Below, piece by piece: positions 47,029 to 57,510 of a DNA stretch of 64,000 nucleotides (position 1 is the stretch's first letter; each line of letters opens with the position of its first letter). Under the pieces are notes generated by a model. That model was not told the origin of the DNA and ran no database searches. It saw only the letters and a program-made list of their open reading frames with translations. Origin of the DNA: Actinomycetota bacterium (GTDB taxonomy: Bacteria; Actinomycetota; Actinomycetes; Propionibacteriales; Nocardioidaceae); assembly GCA_009701885.1 (NCBI GenBank), contig WLJH01000004.1, positions 95,455-159,454 of the forward strand, given 5' to 3'. The translations under genes and the position numbers were made by a program.

Positions 47029-47445
47029 ATGTCCTACGACGTGGCCAAGACCGACGCCGAGTGGCGCGAGCAGCTCTCCCCCCTGGAGTACGCCGTGCTC
47101 CGCGAGGCCGGCACCGAGCGCGCCTTCGTCGGCAAGCTCACCGACACCGAGACCGAGGGCGTCTACCGCTGCAAGGCCTGCGACGCCGAGCTCTTCCGCT
47201 CCGAGACCAAGTTCCACTCCGGCTGCGGCTGGCCGTCGTTCTACCAGTCGCTGCCCGACACCGTCGAGGAGCGCGAGGACAACAGCCACGGGATGCGCCG
47301 GGTCGAGGTGCTGTGCAAGAGCTGCGGCTCCCACCTGGGCCACGTCTTCCCCGACGGCTACGGCACGCCCACCGGCGACCGCTACTGCATCAACTCCGTC
47401 AGCCTCACCCTCGAGGACGCCCAGGGCAACCGCGTCGCCGGCTGA
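47029..47445 (+). CDS. msrB: Peptide-methionine (R)-S-oxide reductase
   Basis: YRCKACDAELFRSETKFHSGCGWPSFYQ ... CKSCGSHLGHVFPDGYG ... RYCINSVSL. Confidence 0.96.
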   Translation: MSYDVAKTDAEWREQLSPLEYAVLREAGTERAFVGKLTDTETEGVYRCKACDAELFRSETKFHSGCGWPSFYQSLPDTVEEREDNSHGMRRVEVLCKSCGSHLGHVFPDGYGTPTGDRYCINSVSLTLEDAQGNRVAG

Positions 47446-47464
47446 CCCGCGGCCGGCGCCACGG

Positions 47465-48106
47465 CTAGGACGTGGCGGGGACCATCGCGGCCAGCAGCCG
47501 CACGACGCCCTCGCCGTACGTCGCGTCGGCCCACTCCTGGAGCGAGCCGTCGTCGTAGAACACGTCGGCCAGCACGTGGGTCTCGGCGGCGTAGGTGCCC
47601 TGGACGCCGGGGAGCACCTCCTGGAGCTCCTCGGCGATGCGCCGCAGCTCCCCGGCGGGGACCGGCGGGTCCGGGTCCGGCGGCGTGCTCGGCTCCTGCG
47701 CCATCACGTCGTAGAGCGCCGCCGGGATCGCGTCGGTGGCGGCGAGGGCCTTCCCGTCCCAGGACCCGGTGATGGCGAACGAGCCCCAGCGGGTCCGCCC
47801 CTGCCTCTCGTGCATCTCCTGTGCCGACCAGTCCCAGTCGAGCAGCGCGGGGCCGCTGCACTGGGGCGGCCACGACTCCGCGATCGGGCCGAGGCAGACC
47901 TCGGGCCCCTTCCCGGTGTCCATCACCATCGCCAGGTTGGCGGTGCGGACGTCGGCGGGCAGCACCAGGGCGGGCGGACCAGCCGGGTCCGCCGGGTCGG
48001 TGGAGCCGGGGTCGCGGGCGACGGTGTCGTCGCCTCCGCACGCGGTGAGGGCCAGCAGCAGCGGTGCGAGGACCAGGAGGCGCAGGCTCGCGAGGGTCGG
48101 GGTCAT
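47465..48106 (-). CDS. Hypothetical lipoprotein
   Basis: Lipobox LLLALTACGGDD. Confidence 0.75.
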   Translation of the reverse strand: MTPTLASLRLLVLAPLLLALTACGGDDTVARDPGSTDPADPAGPPALVLPADVRTANLAMVMDTGKGPEVCLGPIAESWPPQCSGPALLDWDWSAQEMHERQGRTRWGSFAITGSWDGKALAATDAIPAALYDVMAQEPSTPPDPDPPVPAGELRRIAEELQEVLPGVQGTYAAETHVLADVFYDDGSLQEWADATYGEGVVRLLAAMVPATS

Positions 48107-48159
48107 GCCGCTGCGACGTACGCAGCGGACGACCGGTTCCCGCGGTCGCCGGGAGGTGC

Positions 48160-48867
48160 TCAGGGCAGCCGGTCCACGAGGTCGGCGACCGGGGTCAGCG
48201 CGCCGGTGTAGAAGGGGATCTCCTCGCGCACGTGGCGCCGGGCCTCGGAGCCGCGTAGGTGCCGCATGAGGTCGACGATGCGGTAGAGCTCGTCGGCCTC
48301 GAAGGCCAGCAGCCACTCGTAGTCGCCGAGGGCGAAGGAGGCCACGGTGTTGGCGCGGACGTCCTTGTAGTCGCGCGCCATCTTGCCGTGCTCGGCGAGC
48401 ATCGCGCGGCGCTCGGAGTCCTCGAGGAGGTACCACTCGTAGGAGCGGACGAAGGGGTAGACGCAGACGTGCTTCTTCGGCTCCTCGTCGTCGAGGAACG
48501 CCGGCACGTGGGACTTGTTGAACTCCGCCGGGCGGTGCAGCGCCATCTGCGACCACACCGGCTCGAAGCGGGCACCGAAGGCGGTGCGCCGGAAGCGGTG
48601 GTACGCCGACTGCAGCTCCTCGCTGGTGGCCGCGTGGGTCCAGAGCATGATGTCGGCGTCGGCGCGCAGGCCGCTGACGTCGTAGACGCCGCGGACCACG
48701 GTGTCGGCCTCGGCGAGCTCGGCGAAGAGCTTCTCGACCTCGGCGCCCTCGGCCGTGCGGTCGCTGTCGCCCAGGACGTCGCGGAGCCGGAAGACCGACC
48801 ACATGGTGTAGCGGATCGAGGCGTTGATCTCCTTGACCCGGGCGGCGTTGGACTTCGTCTCGCTCAT
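48160..48867 (-). CDS. hemQ: Coproheme decarboxylase HemQ (chlorite dismutase family)
   Basis: [56 protein letters not shown]; adjacent to hemG/Y and hemE. Confidence 0.93.
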   Translation of the reverse strand: MSETKSNAARVKEINASIRYTMWSVFRLRDVLGDSDRTAEGAEVEKLFAELAEADTVVRGVYDVSGLRADADIMLWTHAATSEELQSAYHRFRRTAFGARFEPVWSQMALHRPAEFNKSHVPAFLDDEEPKKHVCVYPFVRSYEWYLLEDSERRAMLAEHGKMARDYKDVRANTVASFALGDYEWLLAFEADELYRIVDLMRHLRGSEARRHVREEIPFYTGALTPVADLVDRLP

Positions 48868-48919
48868 GCTCGCCATTGTGCCAACCCGGCCGTGACCGAC
48901 CGAGCCGGAGGGACCAAGG

Positions 48920-50290
48920 TCACCCGAGCCGCGCGACCGCCCGCTCGGCCGAGCCGATGACGGCGGGGATGCCCACCCCGTCGTACGCCGCTCCGCAGAC
49001 GGCGAGCCCGGGCACCCGCGCCAGCTCGGCGCGGATGCGCGCGACCCGGCCGAGGTGGCCCAGGGCGTACTGCGGGAGCCCCCCGCCCCACCGCTGCACG
49101 TGGGTGTCGACGGGCCGGGCGCGCAGCCCGACGGCCTCGGCGAGGTCGGCCAGGGAGGCCGCGACCAACGCCTCGTCGGGGACCTGGAGCGACGCCTCCT
49201 CCCCGTGCCGGCCCAGGGACGTGCGCAGGTGGAGGAGCCCCTCGGCGGCGCCGGCCGCACGGACCCAGCCCCACTTGGCGAAGGAGAAGGTCGCGGCCTT
49301 GATGGCGCGCTGCTCGACCGGCGGCACGAGGAAGCCCGAGGCATCGGTCCCGGCGAGGTCTCCGACGTCGCCCACCCGGAAGGCGAGCGTGACCACCGCG
49401 ACCGATGCGGTGCCGATGCCCCCGACCAGCTCGCCGGCGACCGGGGCGAGGTCGACGAGCAGCCGGGCTGCTGCCGGCGGCGGGACCGCGAGGACCACGG
49501 CGTCGGCGGTGATCGTGCGTTCTGCGGTGGTCGGCCCGACGAGGAGGCGGAACCGGGCGTGCTCGCGGGTCAGCCGCCGCACCGTCTCCTGCGTGCGCAC
49601 CTCGAGCCGCTCGGCGAGGGCCAGGGGCAGGCCACCCATGCCGCCGGCCAGGCCGGCGAAGACGGGCGCGGAGTAGGTCGCGGGCGCGGACAGCGACGGC
49701 GCCTGGTCGAGCAGCGAGCCCTTCTCGGCCAGCGCGACCAGCTGCGGGACCGCCGCGCGGGCGGAGATGGCGCGGGCGTGCCCGGCGTACACCCCGCCCA
49801 GCAGGGGCTCGACCAACCGGTCGGTGACGGCCGGTCCGAGCCGGTCGTCGACGAGTGCGCCGACGGTGACGTCCTCGCCGACGTCGGTGGGTGCGTGGCC
49901 GCGCTCGGCGCGCACGCGGTCGAGCTCGTCGGCGGTGAGGACACCGCTGGCCTCGAGGTCCTTCAAGTCGAGCGGCACGCCCATGAGCGAGCGCGGCAGC
50001 GGGCGCAGGGCGCCGCGGGTCCAGATCCGCGAGGACGCCTGCGCGGGGTGGCAGACCTCGAGCCCCAGCTCGGCGGCCAGCGCGACGCCCTCGGGGCGGC
50101 GGTTGAGCATCGCCTCGGCGCCGACGTCGACCCCGACCCCGGCGACGGTACGACGGCGCAGCACACCCCCGACCTCCGGCGAGCCCTCCAGCACCAGCAC
50201 GTCGCGGCCCAGCCCGCTCAGCCGGTGCGCCGCGGCCAGGCCACCGATCCCGGCGCCGACGACCACCACGTCGCGATGCTCACCCGTCAC
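48920..50290 (-). CDS. Protoporphyrinogen/coproporphyrinogen oxidase (HemY/HemG type)
   Basis: [61 protein letters not shown]. Confidence 0.93.
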   Translation of the reverse strand: MTGEHRDVVVVGAGIGGLAAAHRLSGLGRDVLVLEGSPEVGGVLRRRTVAGVGVDVGAEAMLNRRPEGVALAAELGLEVCHPAQASSRIWTRGALRPLPRSLMGVPLDLKDLEASGVLTADELDRVRAERGHAPTDVGEDVTVGALVDDRLGPAVTDRLVEPLLGGVYAGHARAISARAAVPQLVALAEKGSLLDQAPSLSAPATYSAPVFAGLAGGMGGLPLALAERLEVRTQETVRRLTREHARFRLLVGPTTAERTITADAVVLAVPPPAAARLLVDLAPVAGELVGGIGTASVAVVTLAFRVGDVGDLAGTDASGFLVPPVEQRAIKAATFSFAKWGWVRAAGAAEGLLHLRTSLGRHGEEASLQVPDEALVAASLADLAEAVGLRARPVDTHVQRWGGGLPQYALGHLGRVARIRAELARVPGLAVCGAAYDGVGIPAVIGSAERAVARLG

Positions 50291-50359
50291 GTCGCCAGCG
50301 TCCCACGGGCCCGGTGGCCGGCGCGGGAACCCCCTGCGGCCGCTTCGCGTCCCAGCGGC

Positions 50360-51385
50360 ATGACCCGCACGCCCCGCGCCCTCGGCGCCTCCGTCCCGCC
50401 CCGGGCGGCAGCCCTGCTCGCCGCCCTCCTCCTCGGCCTCACCGCCTGCGCGAGCGACTCGGGGGGAGGCGACACCGCAGCCAGCGAGGAGGCGCTCGTC
50501 GACTCGGGTCTGGTCGAGGGCGAGGTCCCCGCGGCCGCTGACGGCCGCGGCCTGGCCTACGACGTCGAGGCGCAGGACTCCGACGCCGGCGGCTCGACCT
50601 CCGGCTCGACCGGGCGGACCGGCGTCCGGCAGGGCCAGGCATCCACGACGCTGCGCGAGCCGTCGGTCATCAGCACCGGCACCGTGAGCCTGCGCGCCGA
50701 CGACGTGGCCGAGGCGCGCTTCGAGGTGCAGAAGGTCGTCGACCGGCTCGGTGGCCAGGTCACCGACTCCGAGACCAGCACCGACGAGGAGGGCGCCGTG
50801 CGCGACGCCCGCCTGGTGCTGCGGGTCCCGAGCGACGACTTCACCGAGGCCATGGACGAGCTCGAGGGCCTCGCCGACCTGGAGGCCTCCTCGACCTCCT
50901 CGGAGGACGTCACGACCCAGGTCGTCGACACCGAGGTGCGGATCCGGATCCAGCGCGAGTCGATCGCCCGGATCGAGGCGCTGCTCGCCCGGGCCGGCAC
51001 CATCCAGGCCGTCGTCTCGGTCGAGCGCGAGCTGAGCCGCCGCGAGGCCGACCTCAACTCCCTGCTCCAGCAGCAGGCCTACCTCGCCGACCGCACCTCG
51101 CTGTCGACGATCACCGTCCACCTCCAGCGCCACGCCGAGGACGGCGGCCCCGACGAGGACGACGGCTCCGGCTTCCTCGCCGGGCTCGAGAAGGGCTGGG
51201 ACGGCTTCACCGCCGTCGCGGTCGGCCTCGCCACCGTCACCGGCGCCGTGCTGCCCTTCGCCGCGGCGGCCCTGCTCGTCGGTGTCCCGGGCTGGCTGCT
51301 CCTGCGGGCCGCGGCCCGCCGCCGTCGTACGCCGGTGACGGCCGCGCCGGCGACGGCCGCGCCGGCCGGGCCCACCGAGGGCTGA
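50360..51385 (+). CDS. DUF4349-type lipoprotein
   Basis: Lipobox LLLGLTACASDS; VISTGTVSLRADDVAEARFEVQKVVDRLGGQVTDSETSTD; C-terminal TM. Confidence 0.88.
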   Translation: MTRTPRALGASVPPRAAALLAALLLGLTACASDSGGGDTAASEEALVDSGLVEGEVPAAADGRGLAYDVEAQDSDAGGSTSGSTGRTGVRQGQASTTLREPSVISTGTVSLRADDVAEARFEVQKVVDRLGGQVTDSETSTDEEGAVRDARLVLRVPSDDFTEAMDELEGLADLEASSTSSEDVTTQVVDTEVRIRIQRESIARIEALLARAGTIQAVVSVERELSRREADLNSLLQQQAYLADRTSLSTITVHLQRHAEDGGPDEDDGSGFLAGLEKGWDGFTAVAVGLATVTGAVLPFAAAALLVGVPGWLLLRAAARRRRTPVTAAPATAAPAGPTEG

Positions 51386-51421
51386 GCCCACCCCGGCACC
51401 CGGTTCGGGCAGGATGGCGGG

Positions 51422-52210
51422 ATGGCCGACTCCTCCGCCGTCCGGATGGCGGTCCTCATAGACGCCGACAACACCTCCGCCTCCCACGCGGGAGCCCTCC
51501 TCGAGGAGGTCGCGCGCTACGGCGTGCCGACCGTCAAGCGCGCCTACGGCGACTGGACCACCCAGCAGCTGGTGGGCTGGAAGAAGGCGCTCAACCAGCA
51601 CGCCATCCAGCCGGTCCAGCAGTTCGCCTACACGCAGGGCAAGAACTCCACCGACTCCGCGCTGATCATCGACGCGATGGACCTGCTCTACTCCGGCAAC
51701 CTGGAGGCCTTCGCGATCGTCTCCAGCGACTCCGACTTCACCCGCCTGGCCACGCGGCTGCGCGAGTCCGGCAAGACGGTCTACGGCCTGGGCCGGCGCC
51801 GCACCCCGCCGTCACTGGTCGCGGCGTGCGACAAGTTCATCTACCTCGAGGTGCTCGGCGACCACGGCGACGACGAGGAGGCCACGGGAGCCGAGCCGGC
51901 CGCCGAGGAGCAGGCGCCGCTGCCGGACCTGCAGAAGCTCCTGACCTCCGCGATCGACGCGACCTCCGACGACGACGGGTGGGCCCACCTGGGCTCGGTC
52001 GGCAGCTACCTCGGCAGCAGCCAGTCCTCCTTCGACCCGCGCAACTACGGCTTCGGCAAGCTCGTGACGCTGGCCCGCGCGCAGGACTACGTCGAGGTCG
52101 AGGAGCGCGACGACCACGTCATCCGCGTGCGCCTGGTCGCCCGGCCGTCGTCGCGGCGGCGCGGTGGGCAGGCCCGCAAGCGGACCACGGGAGGTCAGGC
52201 CAGCTCGTAG
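51422..52210 (+). CDS. NYN-domain protein with C-terminal OST-HTH-like domain
   Basis: VLIDADNTSASHAGALLEEVARYGVPTVKRAYGDW; DSALIIDAMDLLYSGNLEAFAIVSSDSDFTRLATRLRE. Confidence 0.9.
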   Translation: MADSSAVRMAVLIDADNTSASHAGALLEEVARYGVPTVKRAYGDWTTQQLVGWKKALNQHAIQPVQQFAYTQGKNSTDSALIIDAMDLLYSGNLEAFAIVSSDSDFTRLATRLRESGKTVYGLGRRRTPPSLVAACDKFIYLEVLGDHGDDEEATGAEPAAEEQAPLPDLQKLLTSAIDATSDDDGWAHLGSVGSYLGSSQSSFDPRNYGFGKLVTLARAQDYVEVEERDDHVIRVRLVARPSSRRRGGQARKRTTGGQASS

Positions 52211-53274
52211 CCCTGGACGAACTCCGTCAGCCGCGCGAGCTGGTCGGGGTCGGTCGAGGGCAGCACGCCGTGGCCGAGGTTGAAGACGTGGCCCTTGGCC
52301 GCACGGCCGGCCTCGATGATCTCGGCGGCGCGCGCGGTCATCACCTCGGTCGGGGCGAACACCAGCGTGGGGTCGAGGTTCCCCTGGACGCCGCGGTCGC
52401 CGACCATCGGGATGGCCCGCTCCAACGGGGTGCGCCAGTCGACGCCGACCACGTCGGCACCGGCCTCGCCCATGAGGTCGAGCAGGTTGGAGGTGCCGAC
52501 GCCGAAGTGGATGCGCGGCACGCCCAGGGTCCCGGCCCGCTCCAGCACGCGCGCGGAGTGCGGCTGCACATGGGCGGCGTAGTCCTGCGGGGTCAGCGCC
52601 CCGGCCCAGGAGTCGAAGAGCTGCACCGCGGAGGCCCCGGCGGCGACCTGGACCTCGAGGTAGGTCGCGGCGATCCCGGCGATCTTCTCCATCAGCGCCG
52701 CCCACACGTCGGGCGCGCCGAACATCATCGCCTTGGTCCTCGCGTGCTCCTTCGACGGCCCGCCCTCCACGAGGTACGACGCCACCGTGAACGGCGCGCC
52801 GGCGAAACCGATGAGCGGGGTGCTCCCGAGCTCGCCGACCAGGCCCTGCACGGCCTGGGTGATGAAGGGGACGTGCTCGGGCGTCAGGTCGGGGATCCGC
52901 GCGACGTCCTCGAGGGTGCGCACCGGTTCGGCCACGACCGGCCCGACGCCGGGCTTGATGTCGAGGTCGACCCCGACCGCCTTGAGCGGCAGCACGATGT
53001 CGGAGAAGAAGATGGCGGCGTCGACGCCGTAGCGGCGCACCGGCTGCATGGTGATCTCGACGACCAGCCCGGGGTCCATGCAGGACTCCAGCATCCCGAC
53101 ACCCTCGCGCACCTTGAGGTACTCCGGCAGCGAGCGGCCCGCCTGGCGCATGAACCACACCGGGGTGTGCGGCACCGGCTCGCCGCGCAGGGCCTTGAGG
53201 AACGCGCTGCCGGAGAGGTCCTGCGCGGGGCTGGCGGCAGGGCCGGGGGTGGGGCTGGAGGTGGGGCTCGTCAC
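52195..53274 (-). CDS. hemE: Uroporphyrinogen decarboxylase
   Basis: TPVWFMRQAGRSLPEYLKVREGVGMLESC; FAGAPFTVASYLVEGG. Confidence 0.96.
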   Translation of the reverse strand: MTSPTSSPTPGPAASPAQDLSGSAFLKALRGEPVPHTPVWFMRQAGRSLPEYLKVREGVGMLESCMDPGLVVEITMQPVRRYGVDAAIFFSDIVLPLKAVGVDLDIKPGVGPVVAEPVRTLEDVARIPDLTPEHVPFITQAVQGLVGELGSTPLIGFAGAPFTVASYLVEGGPSKEHARTKAMMFGAPDVWAALMEKIAGIAATYLEVQVAAGASAVQLFDSWAGALTPQDYAAHVQPHSARVLERAGTLGVPRIHFGVGTSNLLDLMGEAGADVVGVDWRTPLERAIPMVGDRGVQGNLDPTLVFAPTEVMTARAAEIIEAGRAAKGHVFNLGHGVLPSTDPDQLARLTEFVQGYELA

Positions 53275-53343
53275 CGGGCCAGCCTCCCAGGGTCCCGGCG
53301 TGTTCGCACATCCCTTCACCCGAACCGGACCTACTGTGAAGCC

Positions 53344-53979
53344 ATGGTCGTCCGCCAGGAGACGCACCCCGGAGCGGGTGCGTCCGCCGAGCCCCCCGCG
53401 TTCCGCGAGGCGGTGGCCGGCATGCGGCGGGCCAGGATGCGGCCCGAGGTGCTGTGCGAGCCGATGCCCGCACCGCAGCGGATCGCGCCGTACGCCGCCG
53501 CGATCTCCGCCGACGTCACCGTCGACGACGTCGACCTCGGCACCGGGCGGATCATCCTGCTGCACGACCCCGCGGGCAACGACGCGTGGGACGGCACCTT
53601 CCGCCTGGTCGCCTACGTCCGGGCCGAGATCGAGCTGGACCTGGTCACCGACCCGATGCTCTCCGCGGTCGGGTGGGACTGGCTGACCGAGGCGCTGGAC
53701 GCCCACGGGGCGGCGTACACCGCCGCCTCGGGGACGGTCACCCGCGTGGCCACCGAGAGCTTCGGCGGCATGAGCGAGGAGGGCGGGACCGCCCAGATCG
53801 AGGTCCGCGCCTCGTGGACCCCGCTGGCCTCCCCCGAGCGGGCCGGCGACCCCGACGCGGCGCCCGACGTGACCCCGCACGTCGAGGCCTGGGGCGAGCT
53901 GCTGTGCACCGCTGCAGGGCTCCCGCCGGTCCCCGACGGCGTCGCGGTCATGCCGAGCCGACGCGGGCGCAGCAGATGA
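53344..53979 (+). CDS. DUF3000-like conserved actinobacterial protein
   Basis: FREAVAGMRRARMRPEVLCEPMPAPQRIAPYAAAISADV; overlaps rnd start. Confidence 0.85.
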   Translation: MVVRQETHPGAGASAEPPAFREAVAGMRRARMRPEVLCEPMPAPQRIAPYAAAISADVTVDDVDLGTGRIILLHDPAGNDAWDGTFRLVAYVRAEIELDLVTDPMLSAVGWDWLTEALDAHGAAYTAASGTVTRVATESFGGMSEEGGTAQIEVRASWTPLASPERAGDPDAAPDVTPHVEAWGELLCTAAGLPPVPDGVAVMPSRRGRSR

Positions 53980-55295
53980 GCGACCCCCAGGAGCCTGCCG
54001 AGCCGGCTGCCGAGGACGTCCCGGAGGCGCCCGCCGAGCCGGAGGCACCGCCGGCCCCGCTCCTCACGCTGCGTGACGGTCTCTCCGCCGTGGTCGACAC
54101 CCGCGCGCAGCTCGAGGCCACGTGCGAGGCGGTCGCCGGCGGCACCGGACCCGTCGCGATCGACGCCGAGCGCGCCTCGGGCTACCGCTACTCCAACCGC
54201 GCCTACCTCATCCAGCTGCGCCGCGAGGGCGCGGGCACGCACCTGGTCGACCCGGCCGCCTTCGACGGCCTGCCGTTGCTGCAGGAGGCCATCGGCGACG
54301 CGGAGTGGATCCTGCACGCCGCCACCCAGGACCTCCCCTGCCTGCGCGACGAGGGCCTGTCCCCCGCCGCGCTCTTCGACACCGAGCTCGCCGGCCGGCT
54401 GCTGGGCTATCCCCGCGTCGGCCTGGCCACCCTGGTCGAGACGCTGCTGGGCCAGCGGATGAAGAAGGAGCACTCGGCCGTCGACTGGTCGACCCGCCCG
54501 CTGCCGCGCCCCTGGCTGGAGTACGCCGCGCTCGACGTCGAGGTCCTCCTCGAGCTGCGCCACCTGCTGGCCGAGGAGCTCGAGGCGACCGGCAAGGCGG
54601 AGTGGGCGCGCCAGGAGTTCGACGCGCTGCGCAGCTTCGAGCCCACTCCCCGCGTCGATGCGTGGCGGCGTACGAGCGGGTTGCACAAGATCCGCGGACG
54701 CCGCTCCCTCGGCGCGGTCAAGGCGCTGTGGGAGCTGCGCGACGAGATCGCCGAGCAGCGCGACGTCACCCCGGGCCGGATCCTCCCCGACTCCGCGATC
54801 ACCGTCGCCGCGACCGCGCTGCCCACCGACAAGGCGTCGCTGCTCGGGCTCAAGGGGTTCCACGGCCGGGGCGCCGAGCGCTACTCCAGCCGCTGGGTGG
54901 CCGCGCTGCAGCAGGTCGCCGAGATGCCCGAGGAGCACCTGCCCACCCGGCAGCCGCGCACCGACGGTCCGCCGCCGCCGCGGGCCTGGGCCGACCGCGA
55001 CCCGGTCGCCGCGCGCCGCCTCCAGCACGCCCGCGACGCGATGGCCGCGCTCGCCGAGGAGCACGGCATGCCCGCCGAGCAGCTGCTGACCCCCGACTAC
55101 CTCCGTCGCACCCTCTGGACACCGCCGCGCACCCGCGACGCCGAGGCGCTGGCCGAGGCCGTGGGCGAGCAGCTCACCGGATACGGCGCGCGACCGTGGC
55201 AGGTCGAGCTCGTGACGCCGTTGCTCGTGGCCGCGATCCTGCACGGTGACGAGCCGGTGCCGGACTCCGAGCCGGAGGACGTCCCCGCGGACTAG
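53976..55295 (+). CDS. Ribonuclease D-like 3'-5' exonuclease with HRDC domain
   Basis: GPVAIDAERASGYRYSNRAYLIQLRREG; ILHAATQDLPCL; DTELAGRLLGYPRVGLATLVE. Confidence 0.92.
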   Translation: MSDPQEPAEPAAEDVPEAPAEPEAPPAPLLTLRDGLSAVVDTRAQLEATCEAVAGGTGPVAIDAERASGYRYSNRAYLIQLRREGAGTHLVDPAAFDGLPLLQEAIGDAEWILHAATQDLPCLRDEGLSPAALFDTELAGRLLGYPRVGLATLVETLLGQRMKKEHSAVDWSTRPLPRPWLEYAALDVEVLLELRHLLAEELEATGKAEWARQEFDALRSFEPTPRVDAWRRTSGLHKIRGRRSLGAVKALWELRDEIAEQRDVTPGRILPDSAITVAATALPTDKASLLGLKGFHGRGAERYSSRWVAALQQVAEMPEEHLPTRQPRTDGPPPPRAWADRDPVAARRLQHARDAMAALAEEHGMPAEQLLTPDYLRRTLWTPPRTRDAEALAEAVGEQLTGYGARPWQVELVTPLLVAAILHGDEPVPDSEPEDVPAD

Positions 55296-56701
55296 TCCTG
55301 CGGCTCCTCGACCGGCTCGCCGTCCTCGCCGACGACCGGATCCGGCGCCAGCACCAGCTGGGAGGCCAGGTCGATCTCGGCGGTGACGGTCTCGAGGTCG
55401 AGCACGCCCGGCGCGGTCACGAGGCTCGCGACCAGCTCGTCGACGGCCCGCTGCAGCGGACCCCAGGAGTCCAGCAGCGGCGGGATCACCATGTCGTCGA
55501 CGGAGTCGGTGAAGACCGTCGCGGACTCCGGCAGGCGACCGGGCTGGAGGAAGTCCTCCGAGAGGGCCACCTGCTGGTTGGCGGGCACGAGGGAGCCGCT
55601 GCGGGTCAGCGGCCGCACCACGTCGTCGGAGATCAGGTGCACGAGCAGGTCGGCGGCACCCGACAGCGAGACCGGCCGGCGGGCCAGGCAGAAGCCGATC
55701 AGCTCACCGGTCGTGGCGGTCTCCTCGATCGTGGGGATCGGCATGACGTCGAACTCCAGGCCCTGGGTCACGCGCAACCCCGGCACCCAGGACCGGTCGC
55801 CGGTGATCATGGCCAGCTTGCCGCGGCGGAACCACTCCAGGGCGGAGGCCCGCTCCAGCTGGCTGTCGCTGAGGGTCAGCGGGCCGCTGCGCAGCAGCGC
55901 CAGGGTGCGCTCGAGGGCCTCGCGCGTGGACTCCTCGCTGAAGGCCAGCGACGTGGGCGGCTCGCCGTCGGCGAAGAGGTCGCCGCCCCCGGCGTACACG
56001 AACGGGGCGAGGCCGGCCAGCGACGGGTCGACGTGGACGCCCTTCGTGCCGCGGCGCGGGCGGGTCGCGAACTCCGCGGCCTCGCGGAACTGCTCGAAGC
56101 TCCAGCGGTTGGGACTCGTGGGCGCGTCGAGACCGCGCTCGCGCATCCGCTCGAAGTCGACCAGGTCCTTGTTGTAGTAGACGACCGTCGGGGAGACCTC
56201 GAAGGGCATGCACTGCAGGCGCTGGTCGGCGGAGAAGGCGAGCAGCGCGTCGCGGGCGTAGCCGTCGCCGAACTCGACGAAGCGCTCGTCGAGCAGCTCG
56301 TCGACCGGGATGGTGCGGCCGTCCTCGCGCAGGCGGCTGAGGTCGCGGCGGGAGGCCATGAAGACGTCGGGGCGGACCTCCCCGGCCTCGATGGCGTCCA
56401 TCGCCTCCTCGCGGTCGGCGAACGCGACGACCTCGACCTCGGAGGTGTCCGAGCGTGCGGAGTACTCCGCCATGAGGCGCTCGTAGGTGGCGACCTCGAT
56501 GGCACTCCCCCAGACCGCCAGGGTCAGCTGGTCCTCCGCGCGCGGAGCAGGGACGGGGTCCGGGCTGAGCGGCGGCTGGTCGTCCTCGGAGGTGCAGGCG
56601 GCCAGGGTCGCGAGCAGGGCGACGCACGTCGCGGCCACGCCTGCGCGCCGCAGGCGGGCCCGTCCCCTCGGACTGCCCGTCGCCACCGCCGTCACCCTCA
56701 C
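55292..56701 (-). CDS. Extracellular solute-binding protein (sugar-type)
   Basis: Lipobox LLATLAACTSED; LTLAVWGSAIEVATYERLMAEYSARSDTSEVEVVAF. Confidence 0.85.
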   Translation of the reverse strand: MRVTAVATGSPRGRARLRRAGVAATCVALLATLAACTSEDDQPPLSPDPVPAPRAEDQLTLAVWGSAIEVATYERLMAEYSARSDTSEVEVVAFADREEAMDAIEAGEVRPDVFMASRRDLSRLREDGRTIPVDELLDERFVEFGDGYARDALLAFSADQRLQCMPFEVSPTVVYYNKDLVDFERMRERGLDAPTSPNRWSFEQFREAAEFATRPRRGTKGVHVDPSLAGLAPFVYAGGGDLFADGEPPTSLAFSEESTREALERTLALLRSGPLTLSDSQLERASALEWFRRGKLAMITGDRSWVPGLRVTQGLEFDVMPIPTIEETATTGELIGFCLARRPVSLSGAADLLVHLISDDVVRPLTRSGSLVPANQQVALSEDFLQPGRLPESATVFTDSVDDMVIPPLLDSWGPLQRAVDELVASLVTAPGVLDLETVTAEIDLASQLVLAPDPVVGEDGEPVEEPQD

Positions 56702-56877
56702 CTCACGCCTCCCCGGTCCCGGGTCGCACGACCCGCGCCGCCACCCTACTCAGTACGCACCGGGTCGCTGAGCCGGCGCCGACGTGCCGATCCTCACGGC
56801 GCCGGCGGGAACTCTGGTCCACCCGGCAGTCGATGGCCGCGGCCCGCAGGCGGGTGGGCAGGCTCGGGCAAGCAGGC

Positions 56878-57333
56878 TCAGGCGAGGTCGTGGAAGGCGC
56901 GCGCCCCGGCGACCACCCGCTCGAAGGTCGGCCGGTCCAGGGCGGCCCCCTCGCGGCGTACGTCGGCGGGCGCGAGGGTCAGCAGGCGGTCCAGCCGCAC
57001 CTCGCTGGGCCGCCGCTCGCGGTCCCACCCCCCGGCGCCGACGTCCATCCAGTGCCGGCCGTGCCGGGCCTCGTCGTCCCGGTCGCGGTCGTGGTCGACG
57101 CTGGAGAGCATCAACCCGTAGAGCCGCTGCCGGTCGCGGGCGAGCAGCAGCACGGGACGGTCCTTGCCCTGGCGCGGGTCGTCCTCGTAGGGCACCCACG
57201 CCCACACGACCTCGCCCGGGTCGGGCTTGCCGTCGGTGCGCGGGTTGTAGGTGACCCGCAGGCCGCGGGAGACCCGGAGGCGGGCCCGGCGCAGGGCCGT
57301 GCGCACGCGACGGGGGCGGGGGACGGTGGCCAT
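56878..57333 (-). CDS. PemK/MazF-like family protein, solitary
   Basis: PDPGEVVWAWVPYEDDPRQGKDRPVLLLARDRQRLYGLMLSS. Confidence 0.75.
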   Translation of the reverse strand: MATVPRPRRVRTALRRARLRVSRGLRVTYNPRTDGKPDPGEVVWAWVPYEDDPRQGKDRPVLLLARDRQRLYGLMLSSVDHDRDRDDEARHGRHWMDVGAGGWDRERRPSEVRLDRLLTLAPADVRREGAALDRPTFERVVAGARAFHDLA

Positions 57334-57421
57334 GCCGCCGACCCTAGACCCGAGGTCGTGGGCGACCGCCAGGGTGAGCCCGGACAGGTCCGCCCGGGAC
57401 GGGTGAGCCCCGGAGTAAGTG

Positions 57422-57510
57422 TTGTGCGCCGGACCGGGAGCGCCTCACGGCGCGTGGCCGCTCGTAGCGGCTGATGTTGGGACCCGGGGCTGCCGCGGCC
57501 CGGCGCACAA
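57422..57510. other. Structured inverted-repeat element (candidate RNA or cruciform)
   Basis: 11-bp outer arms ttgtgcgccgg/ccggcgcacaa enclosing ccggg/cccgg plus two perfect hairpins. Confidence 0.55.

Noticed and set aside
48160-53274. hemQ - hemG/Y - hemE neighbourhood as a novel cluster
   Set aside because: Matches the known coproporphyrin-dependent heme pathway gene set of Actinobacteria; DUF4349 and NYN genes between are ordinary neighbours.
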